A stretch of 64,000 nucleotides of DNA from Epinephelus fuscoguttatus (GCF_011397635.1 NC_064773.1:24158449-24222448), one strand, 5' to 3'; numbered from the stretch's first letter, positions 31,990 to 44,480 are shown. Numbers and translations: made by a program. The notes: generated by a model from the sequence alone, not told the origin.

Positions 31990-31995
31990 TTTATT
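31990..31995 (-). terminator. wnt7b: Candidate wnt7b poly(A) signal
   Basis: TTTATT on the + strand, AATAAA on the minus strand, about 540 bases beyond the wnt7b stop. Plausible but not unique; another lies near 30661. Confidence 0.35.
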
Positions 31996-32537
31996 TTCAG
32001 TGTTCAAACAGAATACAGTGTGAGCGTACAGTTAAAAGTATTCCACTGCCATCTTTCCATCTTCATCAGGAGTCTTCCGTCATGGCAGTCTGAGGCGCTT
32101 TGCTGTTTTCCAGTTAGCGTGTTACAAAAGTCTTCTCAAGATCCAACAATAGTTCTTGCTGTTCTTCCTCTCATGTGTGACATCTGTCGGCATCTTTGCA
32201 AGCTGTTGTCTTCCAAATATTGCTTTGCTAGACGCAAACGAGAACATCAAATCCTCTCACCTGCGATGTGTTTGCACCATGTCATAGTTTTCTACCAGCG
32301 AGCAAACGAAGGGAAGTTTTTGTAATCACTAATGTCTCTTTTTTCTCAATACTCTCCAAACCTCATGTCTGTTTTTTTCTCTCTTTGAAGAATTCCAAAA
32401 TAGGATGTAAAAATGTGCAAATTGTTGAATAAATACTTCCAAGTCCTTCACTTCAAATTCCACTTTGTCATTACCTTCAACCACTGTCCGTTTTCCCCAG
32501 CCTCTCCCCAACTTACTGTGCCGCATTTCCTCATTCC

Positions 32538-33017
32538 CTACTTGCAGGTAAAAACTTCTGATTTCTCACTGCATGTGTTGCACTTGACAAAACAGCACCA
32601 GTGGAACTTGCAGTTGCACTGCCAGATGCGCGTGTAGTGGTGCGTGTTGTAACCCCGGCCGCAGCACATCAAATTACAATTGTCTGTGTGGATCGAGGTG
32701 CCGTTGCAAAGTCTCCCTCGCGTTCCCGTGCTTCCCGTGGCTGTGTCCTCCTCGCAGTAGTTGGGCGAACGCTCCAGGTACACCAGGTCCGTCTCCGTGG
32801 GCTTCTGGTAGCCCCGAGCCTCTTTGAGCCGTAGGAAGGAGGGCTGGCGGAGGCGCGAGGCTCGGACTGGCTCTACTTGAACTGCTCCACTGTAGCGCTC
32901 CTTCAGCAGGTAACCAATCTCTCTGAACTTTGGTAGGGTGATCCAGCAGGTCTTAGTGGTGCAGGAACCAGACACGCCATGACACTTGCACTCCAGCTTC
33001 ATCCTCTCCTCCAGGAT
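32538..33017 (-). CDS. wnt7b: wnt7b exon 4 with stop
   Basis: Starts [19 protein letters not shown] in phase 0 and runs to FTCK and TAG (32540-32538). It holds the palmitoleoylated Ser, the linker and the C-terminal cysteine domain. CWITLP here replaces the CWTTLP I recall from other Wnt7b proteins. Confidence 0.97.
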   Translation of the reverse strand: MLEERMKLECKCHGVSGSCTTKTCWITLPKFREIGYLLKERYSGAVQVEPVRASRLRQPSFLRLKEARGYQKPTETDLVYLERSPNYCEEDTATGSTGTRGRLCNGTSIHTDNCNLMCCGRGYNTHHYTRIWQCNCKFHWCCFVKCNTCSEKSEVFTCK

Positions 33018-36000
33018 CTGATCACACAGAGAGTAGAAATTAGGTCTGTATGAATTAAAGGAGATAGTTACAAGCTGGAAATATATTCTGTGTGGTTAAT
33101 ACAGAAATGGACATTTGAAAACAGTGTAGGGCTGCAGCTTCAGTCTTCTGACATCGAAATTCTATTGATTCTGTTTAAAGGGATAGTTTGGATTTTTTGA
33201 AGTGGGGTTATAAAGGGCACTTATCCATAATAAGTGTATTACATAAAAAAAGGTGTCAGTTGATACACTCCCGGTTTAGAGAAGCAGGCTTGAGTCTGAC
33301 ATGGAAGCTAAGCAATGTACTGCTGTAGAAAACGTATTTTAGCCCCCTAAAGAATCCCACCTAAAAATATCAAGATGAGGTTAAGTGTACACTATATTTA
33401 GATATACAGCTTCATTGCCCCATCTGTGCTTTCGTCAAAGCCACCAGGCTCCACTGACAAAGACAGTAACTTTAGCTCCCTGAACACAGGAGCTGCTGAT
33501 CTAACCATGCTTTGATCAGAAAGTTAGTTTGTGTTAATGTTTGACTCTGGTGATATTGAACAAACCCTTTTAAACCCCAAAGTCACACGACAACACAAAC
33601 TAATTCACTGATCAAGCAGCAGTAGACCAACAGCCTCGGAGGTCAGCGATGTTAAATCAGTGTTTTTCACAATGGAGTCTGGCTTTGAGGAGAGAAATAT
33701 AATGACTTTATTTTCCTTTTGGAAACTGCAGTCTGACGTTCAGGGACTGGTTTTTATTGGGGGGGGGGCGGGTCTTTTTTAGGTGGCCAATATACATGTT
33801 GTTGCTGACCCCATCCACAGCAGTACATTGCCTAGTTTCCATGTCGGATTCCAGCCTGCTTCTCCAAACTGGGGGTGTGCCAACATCTACTGTATGTAAT
33901 ATACTATCTAAGGAAAAGTACCCCATACAACCTTACTTAAAAAAATCTTAACTTTCCTTTTAAACCCAGTAGGCTAAGCTAATATTATTACAATAATACT
34001 ATTTGAATTGGAATTAGATTCAAGTGGTAGATATGTAGGATTGTGGCAGCTGTCAGAAACATTTTGTGCACCCCCCTGATCATGACGTTAAATGCACGCA
34101 TTATATTTTAATAATTCACAGCCCATTTCAGTACTTTCACTTTTACTAGCTTACATTTAATACACTACTCATCGACTGCTTCAAACTGCACCCCCTTGTG
34201 AGCATCCCACAAGTTAGAAATGACAACTAGAAAGCTACAGACTGCATGGCAACTAGTGACACCCCACGAATGTCACACGAATTATGTCATCAATGCTTGT
34301 GCTGTTAGCAATTGACAGTGATATTGGTAGACAGCTTGTATCTGCACGTTGCCTTTGCTGGCTCCCTAAATTGGCGCTCAGTCAGCAAAACTTTGAGCAC
34401 CCCTGCTCAAGAGCGTTAAGGTCCAACAGTCAAAATTTATCGGAAGAAAATATAGATGTAATCATTTTCAAATTTCACGTTTTCAAGTAATGAAGCCTTT
34501 TAAAACATCATTTTTACTGTGGTCAAAACAGTGTTTGCTCTCCTGCTTGCTGCACACGAAGAGACATGAACCTGTATTAGTGGGGTGGTTAGTAGCAGTG
34601 TAACAGCACCATAAATTAAATGTATTCTTTAAAGAACGTTGATTTAATTAATATTTAATCAGAGAATTTAACAGAATTTTATTTGAGGATTTCTTTTTAA
34701 GGGTGTTTACGCCATAATTATGACAACAGGCATTTGAAGTTTCATTTGAAAGCCTCAATAGGAGCTTTGAATGTAAAAAACAAAAAGATTCAGTACAGTG
34801 CTGGTTAATAGCCATTGCATAGCCTTCAGATACTTCTCTTTTGGTAAGCTGGGCTTTCTGTGGACACTTCAACTTTCAGCACTCCAACCAGTATGCCAAC
34901 TTTATGTCAAAAACCTGGGGAAAATAACTCATACCCTGAGACCGTAGTCTCTAATTAACTTTACCTTTCTTCAGACCACATAATGGCGTGACAGCCCGAG
35001 AAAACTGACCAGAGCTGTTGTGCAACCATACACATATAGAGTTACATTGTGGTTTGAGCCAGATTTATATTATAATGCCATACAAATATTTTCAGATGAC
35101 AAAATTGACAGGTGACTGTTTGCCCTTGTGACTGAGCTAATGTGAAAAAGATTACCTTCACATTTTCATTGTACTGTAAGACTGATTATTGAGCGACTAG
35201 AACATCTAGTAACTTGTGTGTCCAGAGCACTGGTCAAATCATTGACTCCGTCTTCCCCTTCATATTCTGGGGGAGTTTGCTCTTGACTTTGGTTGCTTCA
35301 GTGTGTGCGGTGGTGCGGAAGCACGGTCTATGGTTTTACCACTGAGAAAGGAAGAGACAGAGACTTGCAATAATATCCTCTATCCTCACTTAATACCGAG
35401 TAATTCAGTGAATGGACAGAAGGGCTGTGGCACAGCTCCATTTTGGCAGCTGCATCTGCCAAGTTTTACATTTCTGTCACACATACACACTCACAATCCA
35501 GTGTACAGGAGCTGTGTTAAATCATCTGCACCTTTACAGTGAAGGGGCTGATACAGTTATTGTAACTGATGCAAATACACAACAAATTACTGTTAGTCAT
35601 GTTTCAGAATCATGGACAACTTATGCCAATTTAGGCATTTTCTTCTTCCTACATATTCCTACATATAGTATTTTGTTGTATGATGTGTTCATCATTGAAG
35701 CCCAAAAAAGATTGGATGGATATCGTTTGTTTCGTCCCTTTGATCACGTTACCTTTCGCCCTGCCTCATTGTTGTGCAGGTTCATCAGCCGCCGGGCGTT
35801 TTTCTTGATCTCGCGGGCGTCTACAAAGCGCCGCGAGAACTCCACGCCATACTTAACATCGGCCGAGCAGCCTCCCCACTTCCAGCCCTCTTCCTGGTCG
35901 TGATAGCCCTGCTTCTCGCGGTCACAGCCGCACTGGCTGAGGTTGCCTTGGCTACAAGCTGTGGTCACTGCGTGGGCAACTCCAGCTGCTGTGATGGCGT

Positions 36001-39000
36001 AAGTGAATGCTGCCTCCCTGCTGCCTGAGGAGAAAAGAGCAGAATTTGAATAAATTTGAGGCAGAGAAGAAAGTAGTAATACAAGTACACTCATTTAAAC
36101 TGAGTAGGTTTTCCATGTGCTTTTTATATAGACATTCTGAAATCAGTACATGCAGTATTTTCTTCAGAAAGGCATGAATTGCCTGCCCATCATGCAGTTT
36201 TGCTGTTTTGGCAGAAACAGGAGGAGTTAGGTTTGTTTGACTGTACCTTCGTAAAGGAAGGTGTTAAATTAAAGGAACACTGCACCAATTTTACACATGA
36301 ATTGCAGCTTACTTACTGCTGAAGTACTACTCAATCCACAAAAACAGTTTTATAATGTCTTCTGTAAAACAATCCTGATGATGTCATCATACTTATTTCA
36401 ACTTGGACCTGAGAAGATTTTCAGCAGAAAGCCTGTGTTACAAACTGGGAGTGTGGCGTTTGAAAGAAGTGGACATTTAGAAGTCCTGGGGGTAAATGAG
36501 TTTCGCCATGGGTAAATGTAAGATCCAGCTTCCGTGGAGCTTGACCCGTAGTAGAGACTAAACCTGAGACTAACTCGGCTTCTGTTGTATCCATTTTTAC
36601 TGTTCTCTTTTAAAAGGCCACATGGGTTTTTACACATAATCTGGCTTGGACAGACCTGGACATTCTGTAACTACATGAGGTCACTAAACTTCATGAACCA
36701 ATAAAAAATGATGAAGTTGCAATTTTTTCTACCCAAACCCATGCAACGAAACCAATAGGAGGTATAGAGAGATGTCAATGTAGTACAAGCTGTACACATC
36801 CCCAAAGTCCTAAGAACATGTCTTGCATGTCATGTCTCTCTTCCTTCCCTTGTTTCCTGTCTGCTTCTGTACTATCAGTCCTCAAATTTACTGAAGTGCG
36901 ACACTAAGTTGCTGGATACTTCTTTAAAGATACACTTGGTAACTTTTTTGAAAGATGACTTTTTGTTGTATTTGCTGAAACTGTCACTATATCCACACAG
37001 TCCTACATGAGACAGATAATCTGTGGGAAAAAAGATGTTGATCTGCCTCTGCGTAATGCCTCCAATGGTGTTACCACACCTGAATGAAAACAACCAATCA
37101 GAGCCGAAGAGTCTCTAACGCAGTTGTCAATCACGTCAACCACAGCTTTTGAACTGCGGTCAAACTGTCAAACTAGGCAGCGCTAATCAAATATGAATCA
37201 AGATTCTGTGACTGCATTGCGTATTTCTCTTCCTTAATGTTTACAGAAACAGTTTTTAGTGTACTGTTTTGCTGTAAAATGAGAACGTTTGTGACCTGGT
37301 CGCCATGTTGGATACAATTAAATTGTATACCTAGCACCGCCCCTCAGTCAGCCAAAACTGACAGTTAAACAGTACACAAAAATATGTTTCCGTAAACATG
37401 AGAGGTGGGAAATAAACTCTGAAGTAAAAGAGTCTTTATTCATATTTGATCAGCACTACGTAGTTTAAAAGTTTGACCGCAGTTCACAAGCAGTGATTTT
37501 TTTTTTCACAGTCAATCTGTCACATGTACTACTGTCTGAATACAGTGACAGTTTCAGCAAAAATGACTTAAGGTTATTTTAAGTTTACAACTACAGCTTT
37601 AAGGGCACCACTCATTGGGAGACACTTAGGAGAGTATATTAATGTTTAAATGATGTCACAGATAGCTGTTTTTGATGTATATGTAACTGTGTAACTAAAT
37701 ACCTGTTACTAAGAGTAGTTTTCATAATGGCTACTGTGGAGTATGTAACCTTACTTAGCCTACATTCATTAATATGTCAAGTATCAGCACTTTTTTAATA
37801 CCGTATGAGGCAGATTAAAGGGCGAGACATCAGTTGACTTTGACAGTCATCACTACAAAGAGAATAATACATTATATAATGTTATAATTACTCAGTTTTT
37901 TTCTTTCTGCCTTGTGTTATATCACTACAGCAGTGTTAGGACAGTAATCTCAGTAATTTTAATAAAGACAACACAAGTGACATCTACTGGCTGACCAGAG
38001 GAGCTTCTTTCTGGATCGGCACTCATAGAGCTGCTGCGTCTTAATGTTTTTCATCACTGGAATTTCTCACGCAGCTTAAGTGTCATTCTATGTCTGTCTT
38101 AGGCGGTCCACATTATTCTAGCAAATGATACCGCTGTGTTGCATGTTGAAATAATCTGCGGCCAGGCTTGACTGAGATGTGCCCATTTCCAAGCTTTTGT
38201 ATGTCACCATTTGAACTTCAGAATAAACACATTTTATATTTATGGCGTGGAGCGGGGAAATGAATTTATTGGCACTACAATTGGTAATAAGATATCCTCC
38301 CTCGCCAATCAGAATAATGCTGGGCCCCTGTTCCTCCCAACAGCCCAGAGTATTAATGCGTGGCGTCTCTGGTAGAGGCGATTCTAATGGCTCCCTTCCA
38401 AACTGACAAACTCACTCGCAGAAACCATTGGGTCTGCGGTTCCCCCGCTCCATAACTCATAACAAACTCTGAAGTCTTCTCTCATCAGGCTAAATCCGCG
38501 ACCCATTCAGATATATTGTATGGTGAGCATTTCTCAAGGCATCAGGCGCATGCAATAGCCAAACAGCCATCTCCTCGCACTGTGATTTGTTTTGATTGTA
38601 CGGCGGTGCATGCACGGCTCCATTGTTGCCATCCAGCTGCTGGAGCTGACTTCAATTAGTGGTTAGCATGAATCTTTCTGGTCTTTCTCAATGCTTAATG
38701 AGTTCACAGGCCCGGCAGGTCAATCAAATGAAGTGGTGGATGGTACATTAGCGACACAAGAGGGGGGTATGGCTCTGGCTTACATTTCTATTTTTAAAAA
38801 TAGCAAAAATGGGCATGAAGACTGCAAAAGGAAACCTGTATTAGTGAGAATCTGTGAAGGAAAGGAAATCTGACCCACTCAGAATTTGTTATTTTACAGT
38901 AATTAACAGTAATTATTTTTTATACAGATGTAATAAGATTAAGTCTTTTACAAAGTACTTATTTGGTCAAATTGTCTGTGTAAAACGGACATGAGGACCT

Positions 39001-42000
39001 GAGCTGGGTCCAAAGCGTCTCTCCAAGCTCGTTTACACACCACAAGAGAAAAGAGACATTTCCTCTGACAAAAGAAATAAAGGGATCCAGACGTCTGTCT
39101 GCCTGTCTCCCGTGTAGAAGAAAGTGATTGCTCCCAGAGCTGCTAGATTAAACATGGATCCAAACCCACAGCAAGACCGCAACAAAACATTTCGGACTGA
39201 AATACAATTTATATAAGAGGTTCACATTAGGAGCTTCTGTGAGAAATAAAACTGGGAAGAATGTTGACTAAAACCAGGGAGATTTGTTAGTTTGTGTTGA
39301 CGGATCGTGTACTGTAGGTTTGATGTATAAATGTGTTCAGAAGATGGCACACCCAGATAGGCATGGACCCCTGCTTTATAAGGAAGTCTCCACACTCCAT
39401 TTACGTCTGCTCTGCCTTTGACAATATGTGTTGCAAGCACGGTGATGTCACACACATGAGCTGCAGATTGAATCTCTGCTGGGGACACTAGCAAGGCCTT
39501 TGAGTTTTTTTTTTGTTAGCATCTGAACGAGGCAGAGGATTTATTGTGGTCGTCGTTGCATGTGGTAGCCCAAGCAGAAATGCTTTCATTAAAGTTTCGC
39601 CACCCATCTTTAAGTCTCTTTTGTGCCACTCAGCTGAGCTCACTGCAGCTTTTTCTCATGCCACTGACAACACTTACAGGAGGGTTCGGGGACAATGCAA
39701 TGAGAAAACAGGCTGATGTCAAACCACAGAGCTGAACTGTGCTCATCCACAGAGACAAAGAAAAGTTCTTTCAGCATCAGTGATTGTAAAAATCCTTCCA
39801 CATGGCTCAGTTTGGTTTGGTTAAGCCAACTTACATAGCGGTTAACATCTTAAGCAGTGGTTCCCAACCTTTTTCCTCAAGGGACCCATTTTCTGCTATT
39901 GAGTAAACTGACAACTCCTGACTAAGTGACATAGATTTTTCTTGGTAAATTCAATGAATATGAATAACAGTACAGAACAGCTGATAAACTCTAAAATAAT
40001 AATAAAATAATAACGCAATAACTGTGGGAAATGTGTGTTTAGATTTGGAGAAATTTTGAGCAGATCATTTTCTGTGAATGTTGCATCAGAGACTAATGTT
40101 TCCTGATGTCATACATATTAAAAGGCTTTTTTTGGGGGGGGCAAAGTCTATTTCTTTCTTCTTGACACTTGGCCATTGTTGTTTTAGCTTTTCGCTTGTT
40201 TTAATTTTTACTTTTCTAATGCAGAACGAGGCTGTTTAGCAGATTGTGAAGGCTCTGTGAGTATAGCTTGTGTTCAGGTCTTCACAGTGCTCTTACCTTT
40301 GTCCTTATGCCTTAAGTTTATATCTTGAATAATAATCTAAACTTTAAAAATAAATGAATGAAATGCTGAGATATAGGCCTACTGTAGAGTTTTCTTTAAT
40401 CAAGAAGGCCTCGCGACCCCCCATGAAGCTTTGGCAGCCCTTAAGAGGGGTCAAGACCGAGGATGTGTCGCCCTGATCACACTTCAGTCCACACTCATGC
40501 CTCAAAGCTAAGACTTCCACTTGTCTAACAGACTGTTATGAAAATGTAAATATATGCAGTGCAGGGATTTGCTTTAGCTTGAGTTTAACAGAGGTAAAAA
40601 TACATTTTTTCGCCCCTTGGGTTTAAAGCGCCGACCATGAACCACAAAGCTCCAGAGAGTTGTCCAGCTGAGGACCTTTGTTGCTTGTCAATTTCCCATG
40701 ACTCCCTCCGCTTTTCCTGTCATCTCTCTACTGTTAAATCTCCTATGAAGGCAAACAGAAAACCCGTATTTAAGACCCCTGTCCTCTGAGCAACTTTCTA
40801 TCCCTCTATTTCCTGTTGTCTATATTGACATAAATATATTCAAGACAAGTGAAGGAAGCTGAGTTTTAAACAGACTGACCTACTCTCAGCTCTTGTCCGA
40901 AGACAGTCCTCTCTCCCAGGGCCGAGCAATTCCACCGGCCGTAGCGGAACTGGTACTGACACTCATTGATGCCCAGCTGGGCGCCCTCGCCGATGACGAT
41001 GATGGCGTCGGGGCGACTCTGACAGAGGGCTCTCTGACGGGGGGCCAGCCCTGGTATCTTGTTGCAGATGATGTTAGCACCTAGAGCCACCACCGAGGAC
41101 AGCGCCCTGGGCAGAGAAACAAGGATTAATGAGAGAGAACGTTCAAGACAGAGAAGAAGAAATGGAGAAGCAAAAATGTGCCTGAAAACATACTCAACAT
41201 ATAGATTGGATTAAACTCTATGCCATGGTTGAACATTGCCTGGGTATGATTGGACAAAAAGTGGCATTTTATGCTCAACTTCTGATTAGTTTCCTGTCTC
41301 TGCATCATAAAGATAAATGAGAAAATAAGAGCAAACTGCAACATTCATCCTTTCCCAGATCACAGCATGTTTAGTCTAATGGACCTTCATGAAAGAGAAC
41401 AATAGTTAATTATAGGAATGGATCCAAATCCATTTCATTTTCTGTCCGCCTCTGTCTCTTTCCCTGTGTTACCGAAAACATGAACCACCACAGCTATTTT
41501 AAGTTTCAGGACCTGCCCTTGTTATGAATGAGAGGCATGTATGGTGCAGCAATCATTCACTTTGAGAGGGCCTGGGTCTTTTAATGCCATAAGAAAGAGC
41601 TCATTACACAGGCCCCGCTGCCTACAGGCATGAGCACCAAGTAGTCCGATATGTCTCTTTTCCATATGCTGCTTTCCAATTACGGCCCTTGTCTGATGAG
41701 GTGCTCCTATGACAGAGTGGTTCTGGCGTAATGTGTAAATCCATAAGAGCAGGTTATCTCATCAGTTGAAAAATCAGGTAGATTAAACATTGGCTTCATT
41801 CACTCCTAAGTCGATTTATGGGAGAATATGTGAATGAAAATGACATAACTGCTCATTTTATGAGGAGAAAAAAGTCGTGGTGGTCTGTGATTCCATGTGG
41901 AAGAAAATGAAAATGATTAAACAGCACAAGCATTTCCTACCAATGTTTTCTAAATTTTGGTTGACTGGATAGTCCAAGTTACATTTTTTCCATTTCTAAA

Positions 42001-42327
42001 ATAAACTCTCTGCCACATGAGAACTAAATATGGCTATTTAGTTCATTTAGCAGCGTTAAAAAGTGACTTTTGAAGTGTAAAAATCACGTTTCCTCACACC
42101 TGCAACAACCAGCCAATGCTCTCAAGGTGCGATCTAACTTGACTATCAGATTTCCCCGTGCGTAATTGGCCAATTTGCGCGTAAGGGAATAACTACATTT
42201 CAACTAGTGTTTGAATGAAGCAAGTGCATTGAAAAGAAACCTACAGGTAGCTACCGCTGGTGAGGATGAGGAAGATCTGTGGGTAGTAGACGGACAGCAG
42301 CGCACTGCGGGACGAGATGATGAGCAT
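32538..42327 (-). CDS. wnt7b: Wnt7b, secreted Wnt ligand, complete, 4 coding exons
   Basis: Wnt7b is a lipid-modified secreted ligand for Frizzled/LRP; with Gpr124 and Reck it drives brain angiogenesis, and it acts in lung, kidney and nerve development. CDS on the minus strand: 42327-42245, 41106-40880, 36024-35753, 33017-32538; 1062 nt, 353 aa (human 349). The N-terminus opens [20 protein letters not shown], a hydrophobic signal segment. Visible family marks: [15 protein letters not shown] with the acylated Ser, WNCSALG glycosylation site, [20 protein letters not shown], and the Cys-rich tail ending [10 protein letters not shown]. The second sequon is NGTS rather than human NRTS. The 7ba/7bb paralogue cannot be assigned from one locus. 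Confidence 0.97.
33179..33959. mobile_element. TTAA-flanked fold-back MITE in wnt7b intron 3
   Basis: Flanked by TTAA at 33175-33178 and 33960-33963. The left arm has GGATTTTTTGAAGTGGGGTT, then GAGAAGCAGGCTTGAGT and GCAATGTACTGCTGT. The right arm contains the inverse of all three in order, so the arms are about 190 bp. The TTAA duplication suggests piggyBac-type mobilisation. Non-coding. Confidence 0.8.
35753..36024 (-). CDS. wnt7b: wnt7b exon 3
   Basis: Encodes [19 protein letters not shown] through [12 protein letters not shown]. Phase 1 in behind CTCCTCAG, phase 0 out at GTAACG. 272 bp. Confidence 0.97.
36924..37602. mobile_element. TTAA-flanked fold-back MITE in wnt7b intron 2
   Basis: TTAA at 36924-36927 and 37599-37602 encloses a near-complete hairpin. 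ATTTGCTGAAACTGTCACTA (left) is inverted at right, and an inner pair GAACTGCGGTCAAACT is inverted at about 37470-37485. Arms of about 320 bp. Matches a repeat I recall as abundant in percomorph fishes. Confidence 0.8.
38010..38480. promoter_or_regulatory. Complex non-coding block in wnt7b intron 2, candidate enhancer
   Basis: Repeat-free, balanced composition with several TAAT/ATTA cores and an AGATATCC box. It sits in the longest wnt7b intron. No alignment is available, so enhancer function is inference. Confidence 0.25.
39848..40465. mobile_element. hAT-like non-autonomous element remnant in wnt7b intron 2
   Basis: Begins TTAAGCAGTGGTTCCCAACC followed by CTCAAGGGACCC, and ends around a GACCCCCCATGAAG ... 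GGGGTCAAGACC inverted GACCCC pair. The left end matches the type at 2144. The right boundary is approximate. Confidence 0.5.
40880..41106 (-). CDS. wnt7b: wnt7b exon 2
   Basis: Encodes [40 protein letters not shown] and [20 protein letters not shown], near identical to other Wnt7b. Phase 2 in behind TGCCCAG, phase 1 out at GTCAGT. Confidence 0.97.
42245..42327 (-). CDS. wnt7b: wnt7b exon 1
   Basis: ATG at 42327-42325 (A at -3), encoding [20 protein letters not shown] and LTSGSY. The donor is CT|GTAGGT, which joins exon 2 to give SGSYLALSS as I recall for fish Wnt7b proteins. Signal peptide region. Confidence 0.9.
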
Positions 42328-42337
42328 GGTTGCGCAT
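42251..42337 (-). other. wnt7b: Upstream ORF overlapping the wnt7b start
   Basis: An ATG at 42337-42335, 10 nt before the wnt7b ATG and in another frame, opens a 28-codon frame ending at a TAG inside exon 1. Its context (T at -3) is weaker than that of the main start, so leaky scanning would be expected. Confidence 0.7.
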
Positions 42338-42720
42338 TGAACACAACTGGTTCTGCTCTCCTGCGGGTTGAAAAGATAAGGAGGAAAAAAGACGTGGGAA
42401 GAAAGTATATCCTTTAAATCTGAAGTCCGCGAGTTAAACGCGGGAGTGTCGTGTCTTCTTCCCCTGCTTTTGAGAGGTGGCGTCTTCAGCTAGTGGAGCC
42501 GTGGCGCGCTGCGGCAGCTCCAAGCTCCGCTGTCCATGTGTTGGAGATGAGAGGCTGCATCCCACGGCCGAAGTGCGCTCTGCCACCTGGACTGATAGAG
42601 GACTGGGTGGGAAAAAAAAGAGAGAGGGTGGGGACAGATGGGGGTTCCGGGTGTCCGATACGTGCAGCTCACTTCTCCAAAAGTGAGACCGTTGTGGCAT
42701 TGGAAGGGTGGGAGACAGTG
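42328..42720 (-). promoter_or_regulatory. wnt7b: wnt7b 5' leader and probable promoter
   Basis: Sequence upstream of exon 1 on the minus strand is CpG-containing and GC-rich to about 42560, then has C-rich CCACCC/CCCACCC boxes on the minus strand up to about 42620 and no clear TATA. A 187-codon minus-strand open frame over 42490-43053 looks like chance. Transcription start not determined. Confidence 0.4.
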
Positions 42721-43113
42721 GCCTCTCCCGGTGCACCAGCCCCCGGGATGAGTCTGCACCCCGCATCCCTCCGTATCCCCACCCCCAACACACCTCCCAC
42801 CCCCAACCAACCCTTTGTCTCTCTCATTTTCTTTTTGATGCCCAAAGTTGTGAAGTTGTAAAGTTGTATCTGTATTGTCAACATTTCCATTCACATTTTT
42901 TTTCTGTTTTTGCTGACTGACTGAAAGGGAAAGACTGTAATGAAACAGAACCTGTGATCCTCTGCATACATTTATGCCATCATGCCACCCAAAATTCATC
43001 TCAATGAATTTTACATGTGGAATTAAATTTCCATAACAATTAAAAAAGGCCAACTTTTCTCCATTGTATTGTCAAACGTAATTAATTCATCCCCATTCTT
43101 GTCTACTACACAT

Positions 43114-44480
43114 CAGAGATGGGACCAGGTTATTATTTTGCAAGTCACATGTAAGTCTCAAGTTGTTGCACATAACTCACAAGTCAAGACAGGCAAGTCC
43201 CGAATCAAGTCCCAGGTTAAAGGTCTAGTGTTCAGGATTTAGTGCCACCTAGTGGTAAGGTTGCAGAACTGAAACTTCTACCCTAAGTGCTAGGTGTATT
43301 GGAGGACTATAGTGGCCAACGCAAAAATGCTAATGGCCCTTTATAGAGCTGATTTCAGGGCACTATAAACTAATGAAAACATAGATATGAATATTGCTAT
43401 TTTAGTTCTTAGTCAAGTCTCGAGTCCTTAATTTTGAGTTTTAGTCATACACATTTCATGATGCACGCTTCACCAAATGTAATGCCACTGTAACAACAGA
43501 ATAATATGTTAAATTTACAAAAATCATGAATTCTTTTTTAAAAAATTTTTTTGTTACAAGCCTGTTAAAAAGTTGCTGTTAAGCTAACATTAGCTAAGCA
43601 TTGACATGCTAACTCTGTTAATATTGGCCTTGATTTACTGCTCTCTATGAAATTTCCAATGTCATACACGGTTGGAAGTTGTTACATCTCTGTCTGTAAT
43701 TTGTGACCCATGCATTTTGCATACTGCAATTTTTTTTTTTTTTTTTTTTTGACCACCACATAGTTTTTGTACACACGGGCCCCGTGCATGCTATTATGAT
43801 GGGCCTTAAGGTGCGCTAGTTACTAGTTATGTACTTTAACTGGCGACCATCAAATAGAGACTTAACATTGGATAACACCAACATACATATTACCCAGAAA
43901 TCACCATCACGTATATATCACAAAAATACCAACGGAAATAAGGGATTATTCATTCAATTGTATTGTTTTTTATAGTTTATTTATAGTTTATGTAAACACA
44001 TATTCAATGACATATTTTGTTATAGATTGCTGCTGCGTATTCACAAAGAAGAAAAGAAAAACATAATTGAGATGGGTTTGTCCTTTCAAAGGCATATATA
44101 GCAAATAGTTTCTCTTTGAACAGAGGCATATTTCTAAGGTAACAATCTAAATTACTTGCAAGGACCTGTTCTCTGCCTAACATACAGTTGGAGAGCCCAC
44201 TCTCTCTATGGGCCCCCTCAGCCCACGGGCCCCAGTGCACCTGCCCTGCCTGCACAGTCTGTATTCACACCCCTGCTCAGTAGTCTAACGTTAGTTTTTC
44301 ATGGCTCTCTCATGCAACTTGATTCGTTGCTCTTGAGTTGGTTCAAACTTGCATAGATCATCTGGGGATTCGACTTCCTGGAATGATGAAGAATGATGAC
44401 TTGCTGGTGTCAAGTATATTCAAGTCAAAAGGTTTAAGTCCAAGTCAAGTTGCCAGTCTTGTCACATGTAATAATTTGAT
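43114..44480. mobile_element. Nested transposon stack upstream of wnt7b
   Basis: An outer AAGTC-rich fish element starts at CAGAGATGGGACCAGG (43114). It is interrupted at about 43205-43400 by a second repeat (TTAAAGGTCTAGTGTTCAGG, CCACCTAGTGGTAAGGTTGC). It resumes with AGTCAAGTCTCGAGTCC at 43411, and its last AAGTC-rich piece (CAAGTCCAAGTCAAG) is near 44430. Poly(T) at 43730-43750. Boundaries approximate. Confidence 0.5.

Noticed and set aside
42490-43053. 187-codon minus-strand open frame upstream of wnt7b
   Set aside because: Low-complexity Gly, His and Pro-rich composition, overlaps the leader and promoter, and other frames are equally open. No family resemblance.
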